In this document: positions 18,462 through 26,562 of the stretch, piece by piece | How the letters are laid out: each line of letters begins with the position of its first letter | Numbering within the stretch: the first letter of the stretch is position 1 | Program-made: the position numbers and the translations under genes | NCBI GenBank assembly: GCA_958352885.1 | Contig: CATWQI010000013.1 | Location: 1 to 57,510, forward strand | Direction: 5' to 3' | Source: an uncultured Duncaniella sp. | Lineage (GTDB): Bacteria > Bacteroidota > Bacteroidia > Bacteroidales > Muribaculaceae | DNA length: 57,510 nucleotides | The notes under the pieces: generated by a model | The model's database searches: none | Seen by the model: the letters and a program-made list of their open reading frames with translations, nothing else | What the model was told of the DNA's origin: nothing

Positions 18462-19815
18462 CAGAAAAGGTATCGACCCGATGCTCGTGCTCGGCAAGGC
18501 TGTTGACATGAGCGTGAAGATTAAAGGCGGCGATTTCCCTTTGGGTGCCATGCCTATGAAGATTCAACGTATCGTGCGGGAGGCGAACGAGTGTTACGGT
18601 TACCCGGTGGATTATCTGGCAGGGGCTATGCTTGTGGCCGTCGGGCTGGGTATCGGCAATACCCATTTCGCCCGGCTCAAGGGGAAATGGGATGAGAGCG
18701 CGATTCTTTTCATGGCTCTTGTCGGCAGACCCGGTGCCTGTAAGTCGCATCCGCTGAATTTCGCCATACGTCCGTTCACGGAGCTGGACGGTAAGGCAAC
18801 ACGCGCATACGTCAAGGAGTGCGAGGAATACGAGCGTCAGCGTGAACTGCCGATGAAGGAGCGTACAGACCCGCACCCTGTGGCCCCGGTATGCAAACGT
18901 TTTCTTATTTCTGACGCCACCCCGGAAGCCATGCTGCTTATTCACTCGCAGAATCTGCGTGGCATACTTATGTGGAATGACGAGCTTGCAGGATGGTTCA
19001 AGAACTTCAACCGCTACAACAAAGGCTCTGACGAGGAATATTGGCTCAAACTGTTCAATGCCAACCCGTCGTTCTCCGACCGCAAGGGCGTGAAAAACTC
19101 GGTTTATATCAGCCGTCCTTTTATCTCGGTTGTGGGTACTATACAGAACGGCATACTCAATGAGCTGGCTCAGGGAAGTCGCACCTCAAATGGTTTCATT
19201 GACCGTCTGCTGTTCGTTATGCCCGGCAATCAGGACAAGCAGCCGTGGAGCGACAGAGAACCGTCGTTCGACATCGAAGCGGCATGGGCTGACATCATCG
19301 GCAGACTTGTGGCGATGCCCTACGAAACCGATGATGACGGCAATATTGTCGCCGGTATCCTGCCTTTCACTCCTGAGGCAAAATCGCGACTCTACGAATG
19401 GCAACGTCAGAACACTGAGGAATGTAACCGGGAGGAATGTGACGCACTGAAAGGTGTCTATAACAAGTTTGATTTCCATGCCATACGCTTTTGTCTAATA
19501 ATGCAAATGGCGCGCTGGGCCTGTGGTGAAGCTGACAAATCGGAAATAGATCTTGTATCGGTTGAAAATGCTATATCACTTGTGGATTATTTCAAGACAA
19601 CCGCCACAAGAGTACAGGGCATTATCCGCGAGCTGTCGCTGTCGGAACTACAAAGAGCCGTAATGTCGGCACTTCCTGATGAGTTCACAACTGAGCAGGG
19701 TGTGGAAATCGCCGCCGACAATTCTATGCCGGAGCGTACTTTCAAGGATTTTATCAGGCGTTTTACCGGGATTCACTTTCAGAAAATACGTCATGGAATT
19801 TATGGCAAGATATGA
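18436..19815 (+). CDS. DUF3987 domain protein (primase/helicase-like, mobile element)
   Basis: About 459 residues from the ATG at 18436; longer frames overlap the HTH gene wholly. The central region resembles a P-loop ATPase of the DUF3987 type found in Bacteroides elements: the loop is LVGRPGACKSHPL, where Cys stands in place of the usual Gly before Lys-Ser, followed by LISDATPEAML and ILMWNDELAGWFKNFNRY (Walker-B/sensor-like) and SRTSNGFIDRLLFVMPG. The family is thought to act with primase-like partners in element replication; here the partner would be the DUF6371 gene downstream. Confidence 0.75.
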   Translation: MSMEKSVSDRKGIDPMLVLGKAVDMSVKIKGGDFPLGAMPMKIQRIVREANECYGYPVDYLAGAMLVAVGLGIGNTHFARLKGKWDESAILFMALVGRPGACKSHPLNFAIRPFTELDGKATRAYVKECEEYERQRELPMKERTDPHPVAPVCKRFLISDATPEAMLLIHSQNLRGILMWNDELAGWFKNFNRYNKGSDEEYWLKLFNANPSFSDRKGVKNSVYISRPFISVVGTIQNGILNELAQGSRTSNGFIDRLLFVMPGNQDKQPWSDREPSFDIEAAWADIIGRLVAMPYETDDDGNIVAGILPFTPEAKSRLYEWQRQNTEECNREECDALKGVYNKFDFHAIRFCLIMQMARWACGEADKSEIDLVSVENAISLVDYFKTTATRVQGIIRELSLSELQRAVMSALPDEFTTEQGVEIAADNSMPERTFKDFIRRFTGIHFQKIRHGIYGKI

Positions 19816-19823
19816 CTGTAAAC

Positions 19824-19886
19824 CTGCATTTTCTGCACTTTCTGCATTTTCCTCCAACCAAAATGCAGATAATGCAGATAGTGCGA
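19824..19886. repeat. Inverted array of 9-bp iteron-like repeats (3 + 3)
   Basis: Three tandem nonamers (CTGCATTTT, CTGCACTTT, CTGCATTTT; 19824-19850) face three in the opposite sense (AAAATGCAG, ATAATGCAG, ATAGTGCGA; 19860-19886). They fill the gap between the DUF3987 and DUF6371 genes. A further three copies lie at 31766-31792. They resemble origin iterons or operator arrays; binding is not demonstrated. Confidence 0.7.
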
Positions 19887-19905
19887 ACCGATTTTTTGAG
19901 AATCT

Positions 19906-20991
19906 ATGAATAACATACACCGATTCATTCTCCAGCCATACAAAGGAGTGGCTACACGGCATACTTGCCCCGCCTGCCACAAGAAGCGTTGCTTTAGCAG
20001 GTATATCGACACCGAGAAACAAATCTCGTTTCCTGATGATGTCGGCAGGTGTGACCACGAACAGAGCTGCGGCTATCATCTTACGCCAAAGGAATATTTC
20101 GACCGTAATCCTCAGGCGAAGCCCTTGCACTGCGATTTCGCAACTCCGTCAGTATGGCGAGCCAAGCCGACCGAGCAGCGAAAGCCTACCTCCTTCATCG
20201 CGGCAGAGACTGTTTCACAGACTCTGCACGGATATGAGAAAAACAATCTCTATCTGTTCCTCCGCTCCAAGTTCGGAGCCGAGGACGCGCTCCGACTAAT
20301 GAAGGATTATCGCGTAGGCACATCGAAACACTGGCCGGGGTCATGCGTGTTCTGGCAGACCGATGCCAATGGAGACACCCGCACAGGAAAGGTCATGCTC
20401 TATAACGCTGACTGCGGCAAGCGTGTCAAGGAGCCATTCAATCATGTGACATGGGTTCACTCGCTGTTAAAGATGCCCGACTTCAATCTGCGTCAGTGCT
20501 TTTTCGGCGAACACCTCTTGCCGATGAACCGAGACAAACCGGTTGCCATTGTCGAGAGCGAGAAGACCGCTCTTGTGGCGGCGTATTATCTGCCGGAATA
20601 TGTGTGGCTGGCGACAGGTGGTAAAAACGGTTGCTTCAATGCCGACGCACTTCGTGTTCTCCGTGGCTGTCAGGTTATCCTGTATCCCGATATTGGCGCG
20701 ACAGACCAGTGGCGGCAGAAACTGAGTTTGTTATGCAGTATCGGCATCGAAGCAATCCTATTCAACTTCCTTGAAGAAGTTGCCACTGATGACGAGCGAA
20801 CAGCCGGACTCGACATAGCGGATTATCTGCTGCAAATCGAGCCTGACCAAGCGATACTGCAATCAATGATACGCCGCAATCCAATTTTACAGAAACTCAT
20901 AGATGATCTGCAACTCACTCTTGTGTCAGTTGAACGGTACAATCCGGATACTGATGCAATTCACAAACCCTCAAAAACTGATAAATCATGA
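19906..20991 (+). CDS. DUF6371 protein with zinc ribbon and Toprim-like domain (primase-like)
   Basis: A 361-residue protein. The N-terminus carries a zinc-ribbon pattern: CPACH (24-28), then CDHEQSCGYH about 25 residues later, as in DnaG-type primases. The second half has a Toprim-like fold signature: PVAIVESEKTALVAAYY (glutamate motif), ATGGKNGCFN and VILYPDIGATDQW (aspartate motif). This suggests a primase for element replication or strand synthesis after transfer, acting with the DUF3987 ATPase. Its ATG follows the 9-bp repeat array by 19 bases, and its stop overlaps the next start (ATGA). Confidence 0.75.
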   Translation: MNNIHRFILQPYKGVATRHTCPACHKKRCFSRYIDTEKQISFPDDVGRCDHEQSCGYHLTPKEYFDRNPQAKPLHCDFATPSVWRAKPTEQRKPTSFIAAETVSQTLHGYEKNNLYLFLRSKFGAEDALRLMKDYRVGTSKHWPGSCVFWQTDANGDTRTGKVMLYNADCGKRVKEPFNHVTWVHSLLKMPDFNLRQCFFGEHLLPMNRDKPVAIVESEKTALVAAYYLPEYVWLATGGKNGCFNADALRVLRGCQVILYPDIGATDQWRQKLSLLCSIGIEAILFNFLEEVATDDERTAGLDIADYLLQIEPDQAILQSMIRRNPILQKLIDDLQLTLVSVERYNPDTDAIHKPSKTDKS

Positions 20992-21467
20992 CAGCAAAGA
21001 AATCTCCGTCAACAACCGCATCCAAGTCAACCGAGTTGACCGATGCACCCGCATCCAAAGTATCAACCCCTAATCCCAATTTTATTATGAAGTCAGATAA
21101 CTCAACCAACTCTATCAATGCTGTAAACAGCGACAACGCTGTCAACAGCACCACTCCTGCCAACACGGATAATCTGTTCGACAACGAGCAGACGGCAACC
21201 GACACTACCGAGCAGCCCAAGCAACAGCGCGTGGGCAAGCAACAGCGCAAATCGGATTACGCCGATTTCAAGGCGATCTATCTCGCTCCGTCAAAGCTGA
21301 TGAAGCGTCACCCGGTCAACATCGAGGACAGCGTATGGGAGAAGCTCGAACGCATCGCCCGTATCCTCGGTGACCGTGACACCACCGTCGGCAGCTACAT
21401 CAATGCCGTCCTCTTGGAGCATCTCAATCTCTATGCCGATGACATCGAAATATGGCGCAAACTCTGA
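20988..21467 (+). CDS. DUF3408 domain protein (mobilization accessory)
   Basis: A 159-residue protein. The first 80 residues are low-complexity, rich in Ser, Thr, Asn and Ala, followed by a basic stretch (KQQRVGKQQRKSDY). The C-terminal domain FKAIYLAPSKLMKRHPVNIE through LLEHLNLYADDIEIWRKL fits DUF3408, a ribbon-helix-helix-like family attached to Bacteroides conjugative and mobilizable elements. It is coupled to the upstream gene by ATGA overlap and lies just before the candidate oriT. A DNA-binding role in the relaxosome is inferred. Confidence 0.75.
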   Translation: MTAKKSPSTTASKSTELTDAPASKVSTPNPNFIMKSDNSTNSINAVNSDNAVNSTTPANTDNLFDNEQTATDTTEQPKQQRVGKQQRKSDYADFKAIYLAPSKLMKRHPVNIEDSVWEKLERIARILGDRDTTVGSYINAVLLEHLNLYADDIEIWRKL

Positions 21468-21529
21468 GATGATAATGTCGGGACACCACTGCACCCGGTA
21501 CACCGTGGGGCAGCTTCCCGATGAACGTA

Positions 21530-21629
21530 GTGAATTGGGAAGGCAAGGATATGTTTCGGGATTTCTTTTTCTCCGAAAACGACTCCCAAAACTGCGCGTT
21601 AAAAAACGCTCTTTGCCTCCCCAATTCAC
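21530..21629 (+). promoter_or_regulatory. Structured region upstream of mobC, candidate oriT
   Basis: Outer arms at 21530-21546 and 21613-21629 pair at 16 of 17 positions and enclose two smaller hairpins: GTTTCGG (21553-21559) with CCGAAAAC (21573-21580), and GCGTT-aaaa-AACGC (21596-21609). The region has no convincing gene and sits directly upstream of MobC and the relaxase, where oriT normally lies. A structured leader RNA is an alternative. Confidence 0.5.
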
Positions 21630-21642
21630 ATAAACCACAACA

Positions 21643-22038
21643 ATGTCTACTATGAGTAAACCAACTGTCAGAAAGGGCGGTCGTCCCTCTAAACCGACCG
21701 ACGAGAAGCGCACCCATGTGGTGACAATCAAACTTAACGATGCCGAGTACTCCGACCTTCTGGCGCGGTCAAAAACCGCCGGAGTAAAGATGGCGGAGTA
21801 TGTCAGGCATAGCGCGTTCCGGCTCACTATTGTCAGTCGCCTGAGCGAGATTGAACAGGAGATTGCCAAAGGAATACTAAATCTCAGTTCCGATTTCAAT
21901 CAGGCAATGACCTGTTTTAATCAGCTCAAACTTCGCAATGCGGCCAATAAATTAGCCGCCGTCGTCGATAAGATGTTTGACATTCTCAAAAAATTAAGAC
22001 CCAATAAAGATACTGACTATGTTTGCAAGAATACTTAA
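21643..22038 (+). CDS. MobC-like relaxosome protein (ribbon-helix-helix)
   Basis: A 131-residue DNA-binding accessory protein of the relaxosome. After a basic tail (RKGGRPSKPTDEKR) comes a ribbon-helix-helix core, HVVTIKLNDAEYSDLLARSK followed by AGVKMAEYVRHSAF, as in MobC/BmgB-type proteins. The C-terminal half is helical with FNQAMTCFNQLK. It starts 14 bases after the candidate oriT and overlaps the relaxase gene by 20 bases. It would bind oriT and help the relaxase open the strands. The internal ATG at 21652 is an alternative start. Confidence 0.82.
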   Translation: MSTMSKPTVRKGGRPSKPTDEKRTHVVTIKLNDAEYSDLLARSKTAGVKMAEYVRHSAFRLTIVSRLSEIEQEIAKGILNLSSDFNQAMTCFNQLKLRNAANKLAAVVDKMFDILKKLRPNKDTDYVCKNT

Positions 22039-22975
22039 AAGCGGCACGTTTCACGATGTCGTGGGGTATGTGACGCGCCAGTTCCACGACCCCAAAGAGT
22101 ACACACCCGACACATGGCGCATCATCGGTAGTGAAAATATTTTCACTACCGACTATGCGAAAATGGTGCAATCGTTTGAAGCGATACATGGATTTATGCC
22201 CGGCAAGGAGAATCCGGCAGGACATATTTCCATCAGTTTTGACAACGCCGATGTGCCTCGCCTGACCGATGAATTCATGGCTCAGCTCGCAAAAGAGTAT
22301 ATGGAAGGTATGGGTATCAAGGACACACAATATCTTATCGTGCGCCATCTGGAAACCGGACATCCGCATTTTCATATCGTCTATAACCGTGTGGATATGT
22401 CAGGCAAGGCAGTCGACGAGCGCAACAATTTCAGGCGCAGCGACCGTGTTGTAAAGGCTATCAAGGACAAATACGGACTCACATACTCGCCGCTGAAACA
22501 GAAATACGAGGACAAAATTCCGGTATTTAAGGAGCGGATCAGTCAGGCGATTTATGGCTGTAAGTCGTGGGATGAGTTCTCGCGCCGCCTCGCCTGTGCA
22601 GGAATTGAGATGAAATTCCATGACGATCACAACACCGGCAAACACATCGGCGTGAAATTTACAGACGGAGACATAACGGTCAACGGGTCTAAAATCGACC
22701 GCGCTTTCACATATCGCCGCCTGAACAACCTCTTTGAGTTTAACCGCAAGCATGGGCAACAACAGTCTGATCATGCTCTGGCACACCCCAAAGTAACCGT
22801 CGAATATGCACCGTCGCAAAAGTCCTCACTTGTGGAAGATGTGATTGAAGCCACCGTCGGAGCAATCGGAAATCTGTTCACTCTCGGCCCCGGCTTCGAC
22901 CCGGAGGAACAGGCGTTTCAAAACGCCATCAAGAAAGAAGAAGCCAAACGTAAACGCAAATCAAGAAAAATCTGA
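22019..22975 (+). CDS. Relaxase/mobilization nuclease
   Basis: A 318-residue relaxase that would nick oriT and lead the strand into a recipient. It has the expected N-terminal start MFARILKSGTFHDVVGYV, with a candidate catalytic tyrosine at Tyr17, and the three-histidine metal motif in RHLETGHPHFHIVYNRVD (about 104-121). NFRRSDRVVKAIKDKYGL follows, as in other Bacteroides relaxases. It overlaps mobC by 20 bases and is followed 2 bases later by a membrane protein gene. No coupling protein or type IV secretion gene is in the window, so transfer needs a helper element. Confidence 0.9.
   Translation: MFARILKSGTFHDVVGYVTRQFHDPKEYTPDTWRIIGSENIFTTDYAKMVQSFEAIHGFMPGKENPAGHISISFDNADVPRLTDEFMAQLAKEYMEGMGIKDTQYLIVRHLETGHPHFHIVYNRVDMSGKAVDERNNFRRSDRVVKAIKDKYGLTYSPLKQKYEDKIPVFKERISQAIYGCKSWDEFSRRLACAGIEMKFHDDHNTGKHIGVKFTDGDITVNGSKIDRAFTYRRLNNLFEFNRKHGQQQSDHALAHPKVTVEYAPSQKSSLVEDVIEATVGAIGNLFTLGPGFDPEEQAFQNAIKKEEAKRKRKSRKI
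22126..22151. repeat. Perfect 26-bp palindrome inside the relaxase gene
   Basis: Thirteen-base arms (CGGTAGTGAAAAT and its complement) meet without a loop. They encode the IGSENIFTTD stretch at residues 37-46. It could be a protein-binding dyad or hairpin acting on early elongation; codon coincidence is possible. Confidence 0.6.
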
Positions 22976-22977
22976 AT

Positions 22978-23727
22978 ATGTCGAAACTCTATGATGACGT
23001 CAAAAAACAAGGTGAGCAGATTGACGACCTGCAAAAGATAGTAACCAACCACACCACTCGCATCGAGACCCTCGAAACCAAGGCGAAGGCAACGCCACCA
23101 CCTGCGCAGCCAGTCAATCAAGGGCCGATAACGGTGAAATTGCCCGACAATATAGCGACCAATGAAAGCATCGGCAAACTGCTTGATGAAAAGCTATCGG
23201 CAACCTCAACCGATGGCACACTCAAAAAAGTTATGGAGCAACTGCCGGGCAGCCTGTCGAAGGGAGTTGCTGATGTACTGTCCGACAATCTGGGAGATAA
23301 GGTCAAGGACGCTCTTTATGAAGGATTCCGCAGGGAGTTTGCGGATGAGCGAAGAAAGCTCTATGACGTAGTGAACGACATGCGCTACAAAGCCCAGTCG
23401 ATAATCTGGGGGCAATGGTGGCGTGCAACCCCACATTGGGTCTATGCCATCTTTGCAGTTCTACTTATCGCCGCCGGAGGTTTCGGCTATGGATTCTTCT
23501 ATCAGCTCAACGAAAATTCCAAGCTGAGGGATGTCGAATGGCTCTATCGCAATCAGAGGACTGCGTATAAGACCGAAAAATCACGCCAATTTCTGATGAA
23601 CACCGAGCGGGATTTTATAATGGGAACATGGCAGGTGCGCGACAGCATCAAAGACAATATCCGCTATTGGGAGAAAGAGCGAGGCTTGGACAAAACCTAT
23701 CTCTATTTCAACCCGACCGAAAAATAA
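22978..23727 (+). CDS. Mobilization-associated coiled-coil membrane protein
   Basis: A 249-residue protein of unknown function, 2 bases after the relaxase stop. Residues 1-36 form a heptad-rich coiled coil (VKKQGEQIDDLQKIVTNHT), followed by a Pro/Ala linker (TPPPAQPVNQ), an amphipathic region with GSLSKGVADVLSDNLGDK, and one membrane helix at about 152-175 (WVYAIFAVLLIAAGGFGYGF). The C-terminal 70 residues are charged. Location and topology suggest it tethers the relaxosome to the membrane or to a helper secretion channel; this is inference. It is the last gene of the mobilization operon and ends before a strong terminator. Confidence 0.7.
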   Translation: MSKLYDDVKKQGEQIDDLQKIVTNHTTRIETLETKAKATPPPAQPVNQGPITVKLPDNIATNESIGKLLDEKLSATSTDGTLKKVMEQLPGSLSKGVADVLSDNLGDKVKDALYEGFRREFADERRKLYDVVNDMRYKAQSIIWGQWWRATPHWVYAIFAVLLIAAGGFGYGFFYQLNENSKLRDVEWLYRNQRTAYKTEKSRQFLMNTERDFIMGTWQVRDSIKDNIRYWEKERGLDKTYLYFNPTEK

Positions 23728-23742
23728 CACCATTACTGACCG

Positions 23743-23778
23743 AACCGCCGAGAGAATAACCGTATTCTCTCGGCGGTT
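23743..23778 (+). terminator. Strong terminator ending the mobilization operon
   Basis: A perfect 16-bp stem (23743-23758 with 23763-23778) with a 4-base loop, followed by TTTATAAT. It separates the mobilization genes from the RHS cargo. Confidence 0.9.
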
Positions 23779-23824
23779 TTATAATTCAACGCAACTCAAA
23801 TTATTCGTTTTTCGGCTCATTAGC

Positions 23825-23883
23825 TTGCTGTCTCAAAAAATTTCAGTAATTTTGCCGATATAGGAGTGGTATGTAAACTCCTA
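23825..23883 (+). promoter_or_regulatory. Promoter and leader hairpin of the first RHS cassette
   Basis: TTG (23825-23827) and TAATTTTG (23847-23854) are 19 bases apart, a good Bacteroidetes promoter. Transcription would start near 23860, at a hairpin TAGGAGT-loop-ACTCCTA (23861-23867 with 23877-23883) that hides an AGGAG-like sequence just before the ATG at 23891. Confidence 0.55.
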
Positions 23884-23890
23884 CCGCAGC

Positions 23891-26188
23891 ATGGTTAAGG
23901 CACGAGGAATAGACAATAAAATTGATTCTTTGGTGGCAATTCCTGTCACCAAGACACGCCGCACTCTCATCGTACCCAATCAGGCTATCGCAACCTATGT
24001 CACCCAGTGGACCTATGACAGCCACAACCGACTTGTGGAGATGATCTATCCCGACGAGGAGAAGGTCACATACTCCTACAATCTCGGAGGTCTTCTTGAA
24101 AAAGTACGTGGCGAGAAGTCATACGGATATGACTACATCACCAAGTTGGGCTATGACAAGTTCGAGCAGCGCATCTACCTGAAATACTGCAACGGTGCGG
24201 AGACATTCTACACCTACGACAACCGCCGCAGACTCAGCAACCTTGCGGTCAACAGTGGAGGCACATTCATCATGGACAACGCCTATACTTTTGACGCGGT
24301 GAGCAATGTCCTTTCGGTGGCAAACAACGCTTCGCTACCGCAGAGCGGCAATGCCGGAGGTCAGATGGCTCACTCATACACCTACGACGGGCTGTATCGT
24401 CTTGCATCGGCAACGGGTACTTATACCGGGGTTGACAGCAAATCGGCATCCTACACCCTCGACATGGGCTATGACAATATGCACCGCATCACCTCCAAGC
24501 GCCAGCACCTGACGCAGGACAACGTGCAGTTCAACGGCACCCTCAATGTCGGCTACGACCTCTCCTACACCTACAGCTCGGAAGAAGGAAAGAAATTCCA
24601 GCTTGAAAGTGTAAAGGATGTTAATTACCGCACAGAGGAGACCCCGGAGGGGAACAATGTTGAGAACGGTCACGTTTACAGTTATGACAAGAATGGAAAC
24701 CTTGTATATGTGAACACTAGCCGTATGATGAAGGATGGACATAGGGACAACAGCGTCGGTGAGCGCAAGCTCATCTGGGACGAGGAAAACCGTCTGCTCT
24801 CAGTGGACGACAATGGCTTTGTGTCCAACTACTGGTATGACGCCGACGGAGAACGCACTGTGAAAACCTCCGGCGAGAGCGATCAGGTCTATGTCAACGG
24901 AGTCTTCTCCGGAGGCTCGACCAACACCGCAAAATTCTCGCTATATGTGAGTCCCTATCTTGTCGCCAATCAGGGTGGCCGCTACACCAAGCATATCTAC
25001 GCAGGTTCACAAAGGATTGTATCGAAGGTAGGCGATTTCGCCTCCTACGGCTCCGATCCGCGCCGTATAGAGTATGCCGGAAGCGAGACTGACGGACTCT
25101 CGGTTGACTACAAGTCCAAGTACACTGCGCAGCAGCAGATTATCAAGGATCACTACACGTTCTTTGATGTTCCCTACAACGGCACGGACAACAACAACTA
25201 TGCCGACGGCGAAGGGTTCTGCTGCAACGACGGCACATTGGAGGCAGCACAGGCCAAGGCTATGAGGAAGGTCCAGAGCCGCGCAGTTGCCAAGTCTTTC
25301 AAAGACCCCGACAACTACGAGAATCTCCAGTTCTTCTATCATCCCGACCATCTGGGCAGCTCCAGCTTCATCACCAATCTTGATGGAGAGGTGGTACAGC
25401 ACATTGAGTATGTTCCTTTCGGTGAGGTCTTCATCGAGGAGCGCAACAGCGTATGGAACACACCCTATCTCTTCAACGCAAAAGAGTTCGACGAGGAGAC
25501 AGGCCTGTACTATTATGGTGCACGCTACTATGAGCCACGTCTGAGTCTTTGGCTGTCAACAGATCCAGCACAAGAGAAGACATTACACTTAACCACCTAT
25601 AACTTTTCGCAAAACAATCCAATCAATTATATTGATGCCGATGGATTATGGTCTCTAAAAATTAAGTTCGGCTTTTCTTTAGATACTGGTTTTTTGGGCC
25701 TTAAGTTAATGGGTATTGGTGGTTCAATTGCTCCATTTGGCGGGGCCAAACAAGAGTTAAGTATCTATTTTACGATTGATACTGATAATCATGATTATGG
25801 ATTCGGGGTATCTCATACTACAACTAATTATGAATACTCATATGATCTTAATGGAGGTTTTGTTGGAGTCAGTTCATCACGTGAAAAGAAAACTATCCTT
25901 GATTGGAATACCTATGACGGAGAATCATTTGTAAACGATTACATGTTCTCAAGTCCAGAGGAACAAGGTTATTTGAATTTTGGAGATTTTAAAGTGGATC
26001 CTTCTTTAAATGGCCTTGATGTAAACTACGAACAGTCTGTGGAGGCAATAATGGTCGGAGCTGGATTTAATCTTGGCGGTTCATTTAAATTACATGAACC
26101 CATCAAGAATAATAATGAAAAACCTGTTTCAACTCAGAATACTGAAACGACTAAGCAAAATCAGTCATCGACTAATTCAAATAATTAA
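23891..26188 (+). CDS. RHS cassette 1: N-terminally truncated RHS core with C-terminal toxin-like domain
   Basis: A 765-residue RHS/YD-repeat protein. Residues 1-18 are unrelated to RHS; the core starts abruptly at TKTRRTLIVPNQ and continues with YD repeats to the conserved end PDHLGSSSFITNLDG ... LYYYGARYYEPRLSLWLSTDP (about 540-558). After NYIDADGLW (about 583) comes a variable tail of about 175 residues, glycine- and aromatic-rich with alternating strands (KIKFGFSLDTGFLGLKLMG), that matches no domain I can name with confidence; a type-23-like polymorphic toxin domain is one possibility. The last 30 residues are Gln/Thr/Asn-rich. Complete RHS secreted proteins are much longer and carry secretion domains that are missing here. 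The tail DNA is visibly more AT-rich than the core. It is followed by a small membrane protein that may be its immunity partner. Confidence 0.8.
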   Translation: MVKARGIDNKIDSLVAIPVTKTRRTLIVPNQAIATYVTQWTYDSHNRLVEMIYPDEEKVTYSYNLGGLLEKVRGEKSYGYDYITKLGYDKFEQRIYLKYCNGAETFYTYDNRRRLSNLAVNSGGTFIMDNAYTFDAVSNVLSVANNASLPQSGNAGGQMAHSYTYDGLYRLASATGTYTGVDSKSASYTLDMGYDNMHRITSKRQHLTQDNVQFNGTLNVGYDLSYTYSSEEGKKFQLESVKDVNYRTEETPEGNNVENGHVYSYDKNGNLVYVNTSRMMKDGHRDNSVGERKLIWDEENRLLSVDDNGFVSNYWYDADGERTVKTSGESDQVYVNGVFSGGSTNTAKFSLYVSPYLVANQGGRYTKHIYAGSQRIVSKVGDFASYGSDPRRIEYAGSETDGLSVDYKSKYTAQQQIIKDHYTFFDVPYNGTDNNNYADGEGFCCNDGTLEAAQAKAMRKVQSRAVAKSFKDPDNYENLQFFYHPDHLGSSSFITNLDGEVVQHIEYVPFGEVFIEERNSVWNTPYLFNAKEFDEETGLYYYGARYYEPRLSLWLSTDPAQEKTLHLTTYNFSQNNPINYIDADGLWSLKIKFGFSLDTGFLGLKLMGIGGSIAPFGGAKQELSIYFTIDTDNHDYGFGVSHTTTNYEYSYDLNGGFVGVSSSREKKTILDWNTYDGESFVNDYMFSSPEEQGYLNFGDFKVDPSLNGLDVNYEQSVEAIMVGAGFNLGGSFKLHEPIKNNNEKPVSTQNTETTKQNQSSTNSNN

Positions 26189-26198
26189 GATTTTGAAT

Positions 26199-26238
26199 AA
26201 CCCACTGAGTCTGAACTCACATTCAGATTCAGTGGGTT
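26199..26238 (+). promoter_or_regulatory. Hairpin between RHS cassette 1 and its putative immunity gene
   Basis: Seventeen-base arms (26199-26215 and 26222-26238) pair with a single G-T and a 6-base loop. It starts 10 bases after the RHS stop. No T-run follows, so it may protect or attenuate the message rather than end it. Confidence 0.55.
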
Positions 26239-26271
26239 ACTCAAAAAGAAACGATAATCAACATCTCCTAT

Positions 26272-26562
26272 ATGACTATCAAAAAAATAATGTATATTAT
26301 TGGCACGGGGTGTAATATAATACTATTTGTGTACATTCTAATATGTGCAATCATTGATTCATATCAGTTGTGGCCTTGGGGTCAATTGATGTCTATTTGG
26401 GTTTTAATTATCTTATTAATACCCACAAGCATTCTTTTACGGGTGAACTATTTAATCAGTATAAAAAAAGACACTATTAAATATTCTATACTTCTTATGA
26501 CATTATTCATTATATATAGCCCATTATATTCAATTCGGGTGCTAAGGAATCGATGGATTTAA
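26272..26562 (+). CDS. Small multi-pass membrane protein, putative immunity to RHS cassette 1
   Basis: A 96-residue protein with three hydrophobic helices (about 6-27, 37-56 and 69-86: YIIGTGCNIILFVYILICAI, SIWVLIILLIPTSILL, SILLMTLFIIYSPLYSI). It matches no family I recognise. It lies 83 bases after the toxin-like tail of RHS cassette 1, in equally AT-rich DNA, and its stop codon overlaps a start codon of RHS cassette 2 (TAATG). Position immediately after a polymorphic toxin tail is the usual place of an immunity gene; a membrane protein would suit a membrane-acting toxin. The immunity role is inference. Confidence 0.6.
   Translation: MTIKKIMYIIGTGCNIILFVYILICAIIDSYQLWPWGQLMSIWVLIILLIPTSILLRVNYLISIKKDTIKYSILLMTLFIIYSPLYSIRVLRNRWI

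Noticed and set aside
19679..19909. Frame with the repetitive peptide FSALSAFSSNQNADNADSANRF
   Set aside because: The repeat is a by-product of the 9-bp DNA repeats between two genes; the frame has no own start signal.
21469..21633. Open frame of 54 codons before mobC
   Set aside because: It lies wholly inside the nested hairpin region, has Arg/Lys/Pro-biased composition and no family resemblance; the DNA structure explains the conserved look better.
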